NCBI GenBank assembly: GCA_905214425.1
Contig: CAJMLY010000007.1
Coordinates: 22,121 to 86,120, forward strand
Direction of reading: 5' to 3'
DNA length: 64,000 bases
DNA from: an uncultured bacterium
Lineage (GTDB): Bacteria > Actinomycetota > Coriobacteriia > Coriobacteriales > Coriobacteriaceae
Below, piece after piece: positions 23,662-33,300 of this stretch. Under the pieces are notes generated by a model, which searched no databases, was not told the DNA's origin, and saw nothing but the letters and a program-made list of their open reading frames with translations. Both the position numbers and the translations under genes were made by a program. Every line of letters begins with the position of its first letter. Positions within the stretch are counted from its first letter, which is position 1.

Positions 23662-24754
23662 CGGAGTACACGACCTTACCGGAACCCTCGACGCACTCGC
23701 CCACGCGGAACGGCTTCTCGCCCAGCGCGACCAGGGCCTCGGTAACCGCGGCCTCGTCCTCGGGGGCGACGATCAGGCACAGGCCGACGCCCATGTTGAA
23801 GGTCTTGCATGCCTCGTTGGGCGCGAGCTCGGCCTGGCGCGACACGTAGGTGATGACGGGCGGAACGTCCCAACCCATCTCGGCACCGTTGCGGGTGACC
23901 ACGGCGTCGACGTCGTCGGCAAGCGCGCGGTTGAGGTTCTCGGTGATGCCGCCGCCGGTGATATGGGCAATGGCGTGAACGTTGGCGCCACCGCGGAGCA
24001 GCTCCAGAATCGGCTTGACGTAGATGCGCGTGGGGGCCAGCAGGGCGTCTGCCAGCGATGCACCACCAAGCTCCTCGAGCGGACGGCTCAGTTCCTCGGC
24101 CTTAGCGGCGGCCTCGGGCGTGCCCGGTTTGATGCCGTCGACGCCGATGACCTTGCGCACGAGCGAGTAGCCGTTGGAGTGCACGCCGGTGGAAGGCAGA
24201 CCCAGGATCACATCGCCGGGGCGAACGTTCGCGGGGTCGAGCATCTTGGGACGGTCGACGACGCCCACGGTAAAGCCGGCGAGGTCGTAGTCGGCGGGAG
24301 CCATGACGCCGGGGTGCTCGGCCATCTCGCCGCCCACGAGCGCGCAGCCCGCGAGCTTGCAGCCATCGGCCACGCCCTTGATGATCTTTGCCATGTGCTC
24401 GGCCTCGATGTGACCGATGGCAACGTAGTCCAGGAAGAACAGCGGCTCGGCGCCCGAAGCCAAAATGTCGTTGACGCACATAGCGACCAGGTCCTGGCCC
24501 ACCGTCTCGTGACGGTCCATGATCTGGGCGAGCACGAGCTTGGTGCCCACGCCGTCGGTACCGCTGATCAGGATCGGGTCTTCCATATCCTTAAGCGCGG
24601 CAGCCGAGAACAGGCCACCGAAGCCGCCGATGCCGCCGATAACTTCGGGACGATTGGTGTCCTTGACCATCTGCTTAATCGCGTCGACGGCGCGACCGCC
24701 CTCGGCGGTATCGACGCCGGCGTCCTCGTACGTCACATGCTTGCTGTCGCTCAT
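23651..24754 (-). CDS. purM: Phosphoribosylformylglycinamidine cyclo-ligase (AIR synthetase)
   Basis: A 367-residue enzyme of the PurM/PurL ATPase fold. MSDSKHVTYEDAGVD, GGFGGLFS, LISGTDGVGTKLVLA, GQDLVAMCVNDILASGAEPLFFLDY and the glycine-rich HITGGGITENLNR are diagnostic. AGGAAGG precedes the ATG. It follows purF by about 157 bp that contain a GGGACAG repeat and a GC-rich hairpin, and overlaps purN. Confidence 0.97.
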   Translation of the reverse strand: MSDSKHVTYEDAGVDTAEGGRAVDAIKQMVKDTNRPEVIGGIGGFGGLFSAAALKDMEDPILISGTDGVGTKLVLAQIMDRHETVGQDLVAMCVNDILASGAEPLFFLDYVAIGHIEAEHMAKIIKGVADGCKLAGCALVGGEMAEHPGVMAPADYDLAGFTVGVVDRPKMLDPANVRPGDVILGLPSTGVHSNGYSLVRKVIGVDGIKPGTPEAAAKAEELSRPLEELGGASLADALLAPTRIYVKPILELLRGGANVHAIAHITGGGITENLNRALADDVDAVVTRNGAEMGWDVPPVITYVSRQAELAPNEACKTFNMGVGLCLIVAPEDEAAVTEALVALGEKPFRVGECVEGSGKVVYSDER

Positions 24755-24774
24755 CTGAGCCTTCCTCTCCCACT

Positions 24775-24803
24775 ACCGTGGCGCCGCGCGGGCGCCAAAC
24801 GGT
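24775..24803 (-). other. GC-rich hairpin in the purF-purM gap
   Basis: ACCGTGGCGCC pairs with GGCGCCAAACGGT (one bulge) around GCGCG, about 20 bp upstream of the purM start. Could affect readthrough between purF and purM. No T-run. Confidence 0.4.
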
Positions 24804-24872
24804 GCTCATAATTGCGTTCATTTCGGCGTGTGCCATAACAGCACCCGCCGTCATATCAACAAAACAGCAGGT

Positions 24873-24914
24873 AAAACCTACCAAAATATACCTGTCCCCA
24901 TATGGCAGGTTTTA
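24873..24914 (-). repeat. GGGGACAGG palindrome fused to the purF stop codon
   Basis: AAAACCTACC (24873-24882) pairs imperfectly with GGCAGGTTTT (24904-24913). On the minus strand the purF end reads GCC-TAA-AACCTGCC..GGGGACAGG, so the repeat supplies the stop codon. The pth gene ends in the same way (TAA-AACCTACC..GGGACAGG). Confidence 0.75.
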
Positions 24915-26582
24915 GGCCTCGCCGTGCTCCTCTTCCCAGCTGCGGTCGTCGTATTTCTCGACCACGGCGTCGTCGTCAAAGTACAGCGGCTTGTCCAGGT
25001 TGCGGGGCTTAAAGCCCTCCATAAACTTGTCGCGGCCAAAGCTCTCGGGAATCGCCACGGGATAGCGGCCGGTAAAGCACGCGTCGCAGTAGCCGCCCTT
25101 GGGCATGACCTTAAGCAGGCCCTCGACCGAAAGGAAGGCCAGCGAATCGGCGCCGATATACTCGCAAATCTCGTCGACCGTCTTGTTGGCGCTGATAAGC
25201 TGCGACTGCACGTCGGTATCGATACCGTAGAAGCACGGCCAGATGACCTCGGGCGAGTTGATGCGGATATGAATCTCCTTGGCGCCAGCGTTGCGTAGCA
25301 TCTTGACGAGCTGCACCATAGTGGTGCCACGCACGATGGAGTCGTCGATGACGACCAGGCGCTTGCCCTCGATGTTGTCGCGCAGCGGGTTGAGCTTCAT
25401 GCGCACGCCCATGGCGCGCAGCTCCTGCGTAGGCTCGATAAACGTACGACCCACGTAGCGGTTCTTGATAAGGCCCTCACCAAAGGGAATGCCACTCTCA
25501 TGCGAATAGCCCTCCGCGGGCGGCAGGCCGGAGTCGGGCACGCCGATGACCAGGTCGGCCTCGACGGGCTCCTCGTGTGCCAGCTGACGACCCATGTCAT
25601 AACGGCAGGCGTAGACGCTCTTGCCGTTCATGATGGAATCGGGGCGAGCGAAGTAGACCTGCTCAAAGATGCAGTTAGCAGGCTCTTCGGCGGCAGGCAC
25701 GCCCTGCTCGGACACAAGGCCCTCGGCGCTGATGCGCAAAATCTCACCGGGACGGACGTCGCGGACGTACTCGGCGCCCACAATATCGAGCGCACAAGTC
25801 TCGGAGGCGACGACCCAGCCGCCGGCGCGGGTGACATGGGTGGTGGCGTCAACCATCGCGGCGCCGTCTTGCGAGGGCAGCTGCGAAACAGAAGCGGCGT
25901 CAGCCTGATCCAGGCCCTCGTCCACGAGCTTGCCAAGCACCAGCGGGCGAATGCCGTGAGGATCGCGGAATGCGTAGAGCGCCTGCTCGTTGATGAGCGT
26001 CATGGCGTAGCCGCCGCGCACGAGCTCCATCGTCTTGCGGATACCCTCGCGTAGATGGCCTGTACGCTGAGTAAAGTAGCCGATAAGCTTGGTCGCGACC
26101 TCGGAATCCGAATTGGAGAGGAACGGCACGCCCAGCTCGATCAGCTGGCGGCGCAGCTCGTCGGTGTTGACCAGAGTGCCGTTGTGAGCAAGCGCGATAA
26201 TGACGCTGTTGATGGTGGAAAGATGCGGCTGAGAGGCTTCCCAGCTCTTGGCGCCGGCAGTGCCGTAGCGCACATGACCCACGGCCAGCTGACCGGAGAG
26301 CGTCGACAGGTCGGCGTTGGAGAACACGCGGTCGAGCAGGCCCAGATCCTTGCGGACCATAACCGTGCCGCCATCACCCACGGCGATTCCCGCCGATTCC
26401 TGGCCGCGATGCTGCAGCGCGCGCAGACCAAAGTACGTCAGTCGAGCCACATCGCGATCGGGTGCCCACACACCAAAAATGCCGCATTCCTCATGCAGCT
26501 GGTCGGAGTCCGGATCATACGTCGACATGGTCTTCACCTGTCCCGCGGCACGCTCGGCCGCGTGGATGGTTTCTTGAGACAT
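24912..26582 (-). CDS. purF: Amidophosphoribosyltransferase
   Basis: A 556-residue enzyme catalysing the first committed step of purine synthesis. An N-terminal propeptide precedes the Ntn nucleophile in EECGIFGVW (Cys near residue 34). Glutaminase residues RGQESAG and SNSDSEV follow. The PRPP loop VVIDDSIVRGTTM lies near residue 418. Cysteines in WPCFYGIDT and GGYCDACFTG suggest the Fe-S-containing type. GAGGGGA precedes the ATG, and an ATTATA on plus (26624-26629) is a -10 candidate. First gene of purF-purM-purN; divergent from the CmpB-like gene. Confidence 0.96.
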   Translation of the reverse strand: MSQETIHAAERAAGQVKTMSTYDPDSDQLHEECGIFGVWAPDRDVARLTYFGLRALQHRGQESAGIAVGDGGTVMVRKDLGLLDRVFSNADLSTLSGQLAVGHVRYGTAGAKSWEASQPHLSTINSVIIALAHNGTLVNTDELRRQLIELGVPFLSNSDSEVATKLIGYFTQRTGHLREGIRKTMELVRGGYAMTLINEQALYAFRDPHGIRPLVLGKLVDEGLDQADAASVSQLPSQDGAAMVDATTHVTRAGGWVVASETCALDIVGAEYVRDVRPGEILRISAEGLVSEQGVPAAEEPANCIFEQVYFARPDSIMNGKSVYACRYDMGRQLAHEEPVEADLVIGVPDSGLPPAEGYSHESGIPFGEGLIKNRYVGRTFIEPTQELRAMGVRMKLNPLRDNIEGKRLVVIDDSIVRGTTMVQLVKMLRNAGAKEIHIRINSPEVIWPCFYGIDTDVQSQLISANKTVDEICEYIGADSLAFLSVEGLLKVMPKGGYCDACFTGRYPVAIPESFGRDKFMEGFKPRNLDKPLYFDDDAVVEKYDDRSWEEEHGEA

Positions 26583-26876
26583 GGCATCCCCTCAGAGCCT
26601 CGTTATTTGGCGTTACCTGCCCTATTATACGCACGGCAAGACAAGCACTCCCGCGCATGAACAGCGCTTTTTAAAAGCCCACCGAGCTAATAATCCGTTT
26701 TGCAGCCAAACATTTTATTGGGCAACCGCCTCGGGGCCGACGATCCCGCATACTTCCGTTACGACGCGTCTCGCCCGCCGTTGGGGCTTGCATTGTTGCA
26801 ATTGGGACGTTCGTCCTGTCTTTTGGCAGGTCGGCGGCGTATCCTTGTACCTACAGCAAAACGAGAAAGGTTATGT

Positions 26877-28106
26877 ATGGATCGAAACGAACTCGACCCC
26901 AGCGTCCCCAGCGCCACGGAGGTCAAGAAGATCCCCCTCATCATTAAGGTGTACGCCGTCCTGTGCATCCTGTCCGGCGTGGGCACGCTCCCTTCGGTCG
27001 GCGCCTTTATGTGGCAGGTCATCACCGCGCTCATCAACGGCAACGCCGCCGCCAACCTCGGCGACAACACGCTCGTCGCAGTCGGCCTTATCGTCGCCGG
27101 CATCATGCTCTCTGCGGCAAGTGCCGTCATCCTAATCATCTTTGGCCTGGACCTTATCAAAAACCAGCGCCGCAACGCCGCCCGCCTGTCCTATATTCTC
27201 ATCGCATTTACCGTCGTCGAGCTTTTGGTCGACGTGATGCTCCAGGGTATCGGGCCCTTCTTGCTGCGTCCCGCTATTCAGCTCGGCATCCTCATCGCGC
27301 TTTCGGCCACCGTCGACCCCACGCTGCGTCAGGAGCGCGAACTGCAGCGCCGCCTGCAGGAGATGCTCGACCGCGACGCCGCCGCCGAGGGCATGCTCGG
27401 CCGCGATGAAACCGGCGAGGGCTACATCAAGCTCAACTACTTCAACCTGTTCTGGGTGTTCTTTGTCTGCTGCATACTCGGCCTGATCGCCGAGGACATC
27501 TGGCACATGACGGTCGACGACCCGGGCGTCTATCAGAACCGTGCCGGCATGCTGTTTGGCCCCTTCAGCCCCATCTACGGATTTGGCGCCGTGCTCATGA
27601 CCATGGTGCTTAACCGCTTCTACAAAAAGAACCCCATCATCATTTTCCTGGTGAGCGCCCTGCTCGGCGCCAGCTTTGAGGTGTTCGTGGGCTGGTTTAT
27701 GCAGACCGCGTTTGGCGTGGTCTCGTGGAGCTACTCGCACATAACGCTGTTCGGTTTGCCCGATCCGCTCGTGGTCCTCACGGGCGGACGCACCTGCACG
27801 GGCTTCGCCTGCCTGTGGGGCCTGGGCGGCCTCATCTGGATCAAGCTGCTGCTGCCGAGGCTGCTTAAGCTTATCAACAAGATCCCCTGGAAGAGCCGCT
27901 ACTCGGCCACCGTCATCTTTACCGTTATCATGCTGGTCGACGGCGTCATGACGCTGCAGTCGCTCGACTACTGGTACCAGCGCGTTAACGGCACGGAGCC
28001 GGACATTCCCGTCGCACAGTTCTACGGAGAGCACTTCGATAACGAGTACATGGAAAACCGCTTCCAGAGCATGACCATGAGCCCCAAGGATGCGACGCGC
28101 GTATAG
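26877..28106 (+). CDS. CmpB-family putative ABC transporter permease-like membrane protein
   Basis: A 409-residue integral membrane protein with about eight hydrophobic segments. The N-terminal half has four (for example IIKVYAVLCILSGVGTL, LLRPAIQLGILIAL). A charged stretch (RQERELQRRLQEMLDRDAA) links to a C-terminal domain of the ABC_trans_CmpB family, with FNLFWVFFVCCILGLIAED, MLFGPFSPIYGFGA and the conserved GRTCTGFACLWG. The family's transport role is unproven, and no ATPase is next to it. GAGAAAGG precedes the ATG at 26877. It ends at a strong terminator. Confidence 0.78.
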   Translation: MDRNELDPSVPSATEVKKIPLIIKVYAVLCILSGVGTLPSVGAFMWQVITALINGNAAANLGDNTLVAVGLIVAGIMLSAASAVILIIFGLDLIKNQRRNAARLSYILIAFTVVELLVDVMLQGIGPFLLRPAIQLGILIALSATVDPTLRQERELQRRLQEMLDRDAAAEGMLGRDETGEGYIKLNYFNLFWVFFVCCILGLIAEDIWHMTVDDPGVYQNRAGMLFGPFSPIYGFGAVLMTMVLNRFYKKNPIIIFLVSALLGASFEVFVGWFMQTAFGVVSWSYSHITLFGLPDPLVVLTGGRTCTGFACLWGLGGLIWIKLLLPRLLKLINKIPWKSRYSATVIFTVIMLVDGVMTLQSLDYWYQRVNGTEPDIPVAQFYGEHFDNEYMENRFQSMTMSPKDATRV

Positions 28107-28127
28107 CGCTCACCGCGCCCAAAACGC

Positions 28128-28167
28128 AAAATGCCCGCCGGTATCACATGTACCGGTGGGCATTTTT
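28128..28167 (+). terminator. Terminator after the CmpB-like gene
   Basis: AAAATGCCCGCCGGTA pairs with TACCGGTGGGCATTTTT (one G-T pair), with a short CACATG loop and a T-run. The mirrored A-run makes it bidirectional, so it also serves the convergent MoaE-like gene. Confidence 0.9.
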
Positions 28168-28196
28168 ATAAACGATCCTTCTATCGACGCAATCCT

Positions 28197-28616
28197 CTAT
28201 GCCTCGCGCTCGACCTCACTCACGCATTCGTTCTTGATGGTGCCAACGAGCGCCTGCAGTGCATCGACCACGTGTGGGCGAATGTCCCCGCCGATAAGCA
28301 CGAGCATGATGTCGTCACCTACGGTAAGCTCGCCGCTTGCCAGCCACACGCGCACATAGCCGATACCCGGCATCGCGCGCGTGGCCTCGATAGCAGACCG
28401 TACCTTTTCGGCGTCGTAGTCAAAGACCATGCCGCCCACCCTGTGGCCTGGCGCCACGCCATCGGTCTCGACTCCGCGCACCTCGGCCTTGGGCGTCGCG
28501 CGCACCACACCGTTATGCGTCAGATACATCCCACAGCCTGCCGCCGAAGCATCGGCCTTGGCCTCGCGCAGCCAAGCATCAATCGAAGGCATCAATTTGC
28601 CACTCTCGAGCATCAT
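28197..28616 (-). CDS. MoaE-like protein (molybdopterin synthase catalytic subunit family)
   Basis: A 139-residue protein matching the short MoaE-like family seen in anaerobes: CGMYLTHNGVVRATP, VGGMVFDYDAEKV, YVRVWLASGELTVGDDIMLVLIGGDIR and LVGTIKNEC. The lysine-rich C-terminus that forms the active site of classical MoaE is not visible, so true molybdopterin synthase activity is uncertain. No moaD or other moa gene is nearby. GGGAGAA precedes the ATG at 28616. Confidence 0.7.
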   Translation of the reverse strand: MMLESGKLMPSIDAWLREAKADASAAGCGMYLTHNGVVRATPKAEVRGVETDGVAPGHRVGGMVFDYDAEKVRSAIEATRAMPGIGYVRVWLASGELTVGDDIMLVLIGGDIRPHVVDALQALVGTIKNECVSEVEREA

Positions 28617-28633
28617 TTCTCCCTTACCGTCGT

Positions 28634-28674
28634 CGAGTAGCCAATTTGGGACGGGGCCTTTTTAGCTACTCTCG
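28634..28674. repeat. ATTTGGGACGGGGC palindrome, copy 1
   Basis: GAGTAGC pairs with GCTACTC around CAATTTGGGACGGGGCCTTTTTA. It lies between the MoaE-like gene start and the sortase stop. The same core and layout recur at 63851-63889. Confidence 0.75.
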
Positions 28675-28680
28675 AACAAC

Positions 28681-29679
28681 TTATTCCTCGACCGGCGTGA
28701 GCACCATGACGGCGCGTGTGTTGCTCAGCGACAGCGAACGACAGGTCACGAGCGTTACAACCTTGGTTGCCGAAGCGGCACGATCGGTGGCATCACTCGC
28801 CACGGCAGAGGCACCGTCGAACATCTCGGACAGGTAGTTCTTGAGCCCGTCATCGCCCTCAAAATTGGGCGTGCGCGCCTTGGCATACGTGTCCTCGACA
28901 ACTTTGGTCGCCAGTGGTCGCAGCTTATACGTAGCATCCCGTGTGATGTAATACACAAACTCGATGCTATCGAACGTCGCCTGATCAGTGGTGTCCGAAA
29001 TCACGTTGAACATCGACCCATCGTTCATATGGTGGCCGTAGATCGTGGTCTGCTGGTCGACCATTCCCGGCGCGGTGTCATCGCTATCCAGGAAAATAGC
29101 ACCGGACGCGTTAGATGTACCGTCAAACAGCGTGTTGAGGTATTTGGAGTTGTTGTTGGTCTGCACCACGGGATAGTTGATGTTGGTTCCCGGCACGTAA
29201 ATCCAACCCACAATCTCGGGGTTCGTCTGAGCAAGCGCATCAAAGTCGATAATCGGCACGCCGCTGGCGTCCTTATCGCTTACATATTGCTTCTCGATTT
29301 TCTGATACGAATCGCTCGCCTGCTTATAGCCAATCTGGGCATTAATAAAAATAGCGGCGGCGGCGACAATCAGACCGATACCGATGATGATGAGCAGAAT
29401 GGGAATAATGGAGCGGCGCTTTTTGCGCGGCGGCTCGGTGCAATCCGACGGCGCGGCATGCGATGAAGACCGGGGCGGCTTCTTAGCGGAGCTATAAGAC
29501 GAAGGACGATATGCGGCCGGCGCGTCCTGTCGACGATGCGTCGCCGGTGTCACGGGGCGCGGCGCGCGCGGCTGCTGAGGAGAGGATGTCCGACCCTGCT
29601 GTGCCGCACGGGCAGCACCTGGCTTCGACGGATCGGGAATCTGAGAAGCCTTGAATCGTTTTCCCTGATAATCGGACAT
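28681..29679 (-). CDS. srtB: Class B sortase
   Basis: A 332-residue membrane-bound transpeptidase that links surface proteins to the cell wall. A long Pro/Ser/Arg-rich cytoplasmic N-terminus (to about 85) precedes one membrane helix (IIPILLIIIGIGLIVAAAAIFI). The catalytic domain contains WIYVPGTNINYPVVQ, the histidine in TIYGHHMNDGSMF, the cysteine in VTLVTC and the arginine in SNTRAVMVL. AAGGAGAGCC precedes the ATG. The large wall-anchored GH31 protein is two genes away, separated by purE; whether it is a substrate is unknown. Confidence 0.92.
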   Translation of the reverse strand: MSDYQGKRFKASQIPDPSKPGAARAAQQGRTSSPQQPRAPRPVTPATHRRQDAPAAYRPSSYSSAKKPPRSSSHAAPSDCTEPPRKKRRSIIPILLIIIGIGLIVAAAAIFINAQIGYKQASDSYQKIEKQYVSDKDASGVPIIDFDALAQTNPEIVGWIYVPGTNINYPVVQTNNNSKYLNTLFDGTSNASGAIFLDSDDTAPGMVDQQTTIYGHHMNDGSMFNVISDTTDQATFDSIEFVYYITRDATYKLRPLATKVVEDTYAKARTPNFEGDDGLKNYLSEMFDGASAVASDATDRAASATKVVTLVTCRSLSLSNTRAVMVLTPVEE

Positions 29680-29714
29680 GGCTCTCCTTATACTGCGGTG
29701 AAACGGCGAAACGC

Positions 29715-30179
29715 TTAGGCGTCAGCCATCTCCTGCTTCATCTTCTCGATAACCTTGCGGTACTCGGGGTCGCAAGCACCCAGAATCTGTGTGGCATAGA
29801 TGGCGGCGTTCTTGGCGCCGTTGATGGCAACGCAGGCCACGGGCACGCCCGAAGGCATCTGCACCATCGATAGCAGCGAATCCATGCCGCCCAGGTCACT
29901 CGTCTTCATAGGCACGCCGATAACCGGCAGCGGCGTAAAGGCAGCCACGACACCACCCAAGTGAGCGGCCTTGCCGGCGGCGGCGATAATCACTTTGATA
30001 CCGCGATCGGCAGCAGTCGAAGCCCACTCGTGGACCTTCGCCGGTGTGCGGTGTGCGCTCGCAATGACGAGCTCATAGGGCACACCGAACGCCTCGAGCT
30101 CGGCGGTGCAGCCTTCCATAACACCCAGATCGGACTTGGAGCCCATGATGATCCCGACAACCGGCTTTTGATCTGCCAT
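29715..30179 (-). CDS. purE: N5-carboxyaminoimidazole ribonucleotide mutase
   Basis: A 154-residue PurE. VGIIMGSKSDLGVMEG, the substrate loop SAHRTPAKVHEWA, AAGKAAHLGGVVAAFTPLPVIGVP and NGAKNAAIYATQIL are family signatures. It rearranges N5-CAIR to CAIR in IMP synthesis. Start at 30179 with AGGAGGTC upstream; upstream TTG codons in frame are rejected. No purK is in the window. Confidence 0.96.
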   Translation of the reverse strand: MADQKPVVGIIMGSKSDLGVMEGCTAELEAFGVPYELVIASAHRTPAKVHEWASTAADRGIKVIIAAAGKAAHLGGVVAAFTPLPVIGVPMKTSDLGGMDSLLSMVQMPSGVPVACVAINGAKNAAIYATQILGACDPEYRKVIEKMKQEMADA

Positions 30180-30337
30180 AAACAAAGACCTCCTGTTGAG
30201 AGCGGTGACGCGGCCAATCCGCGACCCTTAACTGCAAATAATTCAAGTATAGCCGCCGATGCTGATGTGTTCGGCGGGAGACGGAACGCTTTGCGAGATT
30301 AAGGCCGAAGGGTCGGAGCTTTCTACCTACATTCAAA

Positions 30338-30378
30338 AAGCGTGCCCACCGTCCTTGGGTGGGACGGCGGGCACGCTT
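30338..30378 (-). terminator. Terminator after the GH31 surface protein gene
   Basis: AAGCGTGCCC-CCGTCC pairs with GGACGG-GGGCACGCTT around a short loop, followed on the minus strand by TTTTT. It ends the long GH31 transcript before purE. Confidence 0.9.
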
Positions 30379-30396
30379 GCTTAGCTGTTGCTGGGG

Positions 30397-33300
30397 CTAC
30401 TTAGCCTTGCTGCGACGATGGAAGAAAGCGCCGATCGCGGCGATGATGGCGCCAAGACCACCGACGGTCGCGACGGTCGCCGCCGTCTGGTCTCCGGTAT
30501 TGGGAATCGCCGAACCGTTCTTCTTGCTGCCCTGGGCCTTGTCGCCTGCGGGCTTGCCCGCCTGGTTGCCGCCGTTCGAGCCATTGCCGGAACCCTGGTT
30601 GCCCGAGCCGCCCTGGTTGCCGGAATCGGCATCCTTGAGGCTCTCAATGGCCAGCTTGAGCTGGCTATAGGCCGCCTGGATCTGGGTGTCGGAAGCATTC
30701 TCATCACCCAAGACGTCCTCGGCGTAGGTAATGGCATCCGTCAGGGCCTTGACAGACTCGGCCGTCTTGCCCCTGGTGTCAGTCTCCTTCGCCTGCTTGA
30801 CCAGGGCCTTGAGCTGCTTCTTAGTCGGATTCTCGACCGGGACCACCGGGGTCTTCTCGAGCGCGTCGCGGGCGCTCTCGAGCGCCCTGAGCGCCTGGTC
30901 GACCTCGTCCTGCGTGGCATCCTCGTCGCTCAAGATGGCGCGGGCGCTCGCCAGGGCGTTCTCGAGCGCCGTCCAGGAGGCCTCGGTGTAGTCGCCGGCC
31001 TTGAGGTCGCCGGCGGCAAGCTCGGCATCAACCTTTTCGATCGCGGCAGTGAGATCATCCTTCGCCACCGGATCGGGGACGGCCGTACCGTAGAACTTGA
31101 GCTCCGCCATGCTGCAGTAGGCATCAACGTCGCCCCCGCCGGCGTGAATCACCTTGACGGTCACGTAGCGACCGCGCGCGGCGCCAAAGCTCATCTGTTT
31201 CCAGTCGCCACGGTCGGTGAGCACGCGGCCATCGTTGTCGAAGGCGAACGTACCCATCGACGCGGCGGTGCCCTTCTCATAACCGTCGGCAGTGTCGGAG
31301 ACCAGTATCTCGGCCTCGAAGATATCGCCGTTAGTGCCGCCGTCCTGGCGCGGCAGGAATGTAACGTCGGTGAGATCGTAGTCGCGGCCCAGGTCGACAC
31401 TCAGATACTGGGGCATACCGGTCCCATGGGCCCAGTCGCTGTGCCAAAGCGTCCGCTCGTCGCCGTCGAGAGCGTTGACGGCGTTGCTGCCCTCGTAGTC
31501 GGCCTCACTCGAGAAGCCGGCCACCTTGACGTTCTTGCGGTTCTCGGGCGTGTTGATGAGAATCTTCTCATCAACAGGGCGCATCTTGAGGCCGTCGATT
31601 GCCTTCTCGATCTTGGCTGTGGCGTCTGCGACATCCTTCTTGCTATAGCTGCCCTGGCCGCTGTCGAGGAGCTTCTGAGCCGCCTCGACCGCAGTGGTGA
31701 GAGCTGCATAGGAATCCTTGGTGTAGACGGACTCGCTGTAGCCCGCGGCCTTGGAAAGCGCTGCTACGAGCGCAGAGGTATCGACACCAGCCTTGACCTC
31801 GACCTCATAGGATGCGGTCTTGGAGGGGTCGAGTACCGACGCCACCGTGATCTTTGCCTTGCCGGCCTTGTTGGCACGCAGGTAGTAGCTCACGCTATCG
31901 CCAGCCTGAACAGCGGAGACGCTTACCACAGAGGGGTCGGAGCTCTCGACCGTCACATAGGGGTAGCCAGCGCTCTCAGGCGTAGCCTTGGCGTCGACGG
32001 GCGTAATGTCGCCTTCAAAGAACTCGGTCTGGTTCTTGCCTAGCTCGACACCCTCGATGGCCTCGACACCCTGCGTGTAGTTGAAGTTGACCTCACGCAG
32101 TGTGAGCATCTGGTCACCCGATGCCTCAAGCGGCGTGACCTCGACCTTGGTCGCCTTCTTGCCCTTGTTCTCGGCAGAGAGGTCAAAGGCGTAGCGAGCA
32201 AGGAAGGAATCGTACTCCCCGCCCGCGAACTCTTGGGTCGAGCCATCCTCGAACGTCACGACAGCCTTGATCTTCTGCACGGTTCCGTTGCCACCGTTGC
32301 GGTTAACGACCTCGACACTATCGAGTTTCGACGGCGTCTTAAATGCGAATGTCATCGTGGTGGGAAGCTTCACGTAACTCGGAAGCTTACCCTCGCTGTC
32401 CCAGTTGCCGCTCCAGTTCCATAGGAACTCAAAGCCGTTGTCGCCCTCGTTATTATCGAACAGCGCGTTATAGCTCTTCTGCTGGATAAGTTTCTCGACG
32501 TTGGTCCCGTCGTCGGTCGTGAGCTCATCGTTGGTCATCGTGATGTTGAAGGCGTCCTGACCGTACTCGGCGACCGTTGGCTGAGGAACATCCGGCATCG
32601 TCACCGTGCCGTCGCTCGCAAACTCAAGTGCGTCGCATGCCGGACCGATGAGCCAAGATGTCGAGGGCAGTTCGACCTTGCCGGCGGTCTTGGCCTTGAG
32701 CTTGAAACTCGCCACCGCGCCGGTACCGTTGTAGAGCTTGCCATCGCCGCGGTTGGCAAAGGCGAGATTGATAGTCTGCGTTCTGTCCGCGAACTGGACC
32801 TTCTCGCGAGACAGGTTCTCCATGCCGGCAGTCGAGCCGTCCTGCGCGATGCTCTCGGACACAAACTCGAACTGGTCGCTCTTGAAGTTGACGAGAGCGC
32901 CTAGGGCGTTGACGTTCTTGGCGTCGGCCGCATAGACATCAACGGTGATCTCATCACCGGCCTCGACCTCGGTCTTGCTCGGAATCACCGCGAGCGAACC
33001 TGCGACCTTTCCCTTTTGTTTAGTGCCGCCGTCAAGACCCGCCATGGTGAACGAGTAATCGTAGACGTCGTAAACGCCGTTATCGTTGAGGTCGGCGAAG
33101 TGGTCGCGGATCTGCGAACCGAACGTCGGGGTATCGGGCTCGCGATTCTCGAGGCCCAGATAGTTCTTCATGTTGGAGTAGTCTCCGTCGGAGATCGTGG
33201 CCTTGTTGAGGTTGGAGCCCACGGCGAAGCCATCCGTGCCGTCGGTCTTGTAGATGGCAATCTCGGACGCGGAGAAGAAATTGCCGACCGAGGCGAGCGG

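Noticed and set aside
22971..24754. Frameshift between purM and purN
   Set aside because: Both proteins are full length; the 11 bp overlap is a normal coupling.
30388..32043. 551-codon open frame on plus within the GH31 gene
   Set aside because: Antisense shadow of a clearly real 2137-residue gene; no family features.
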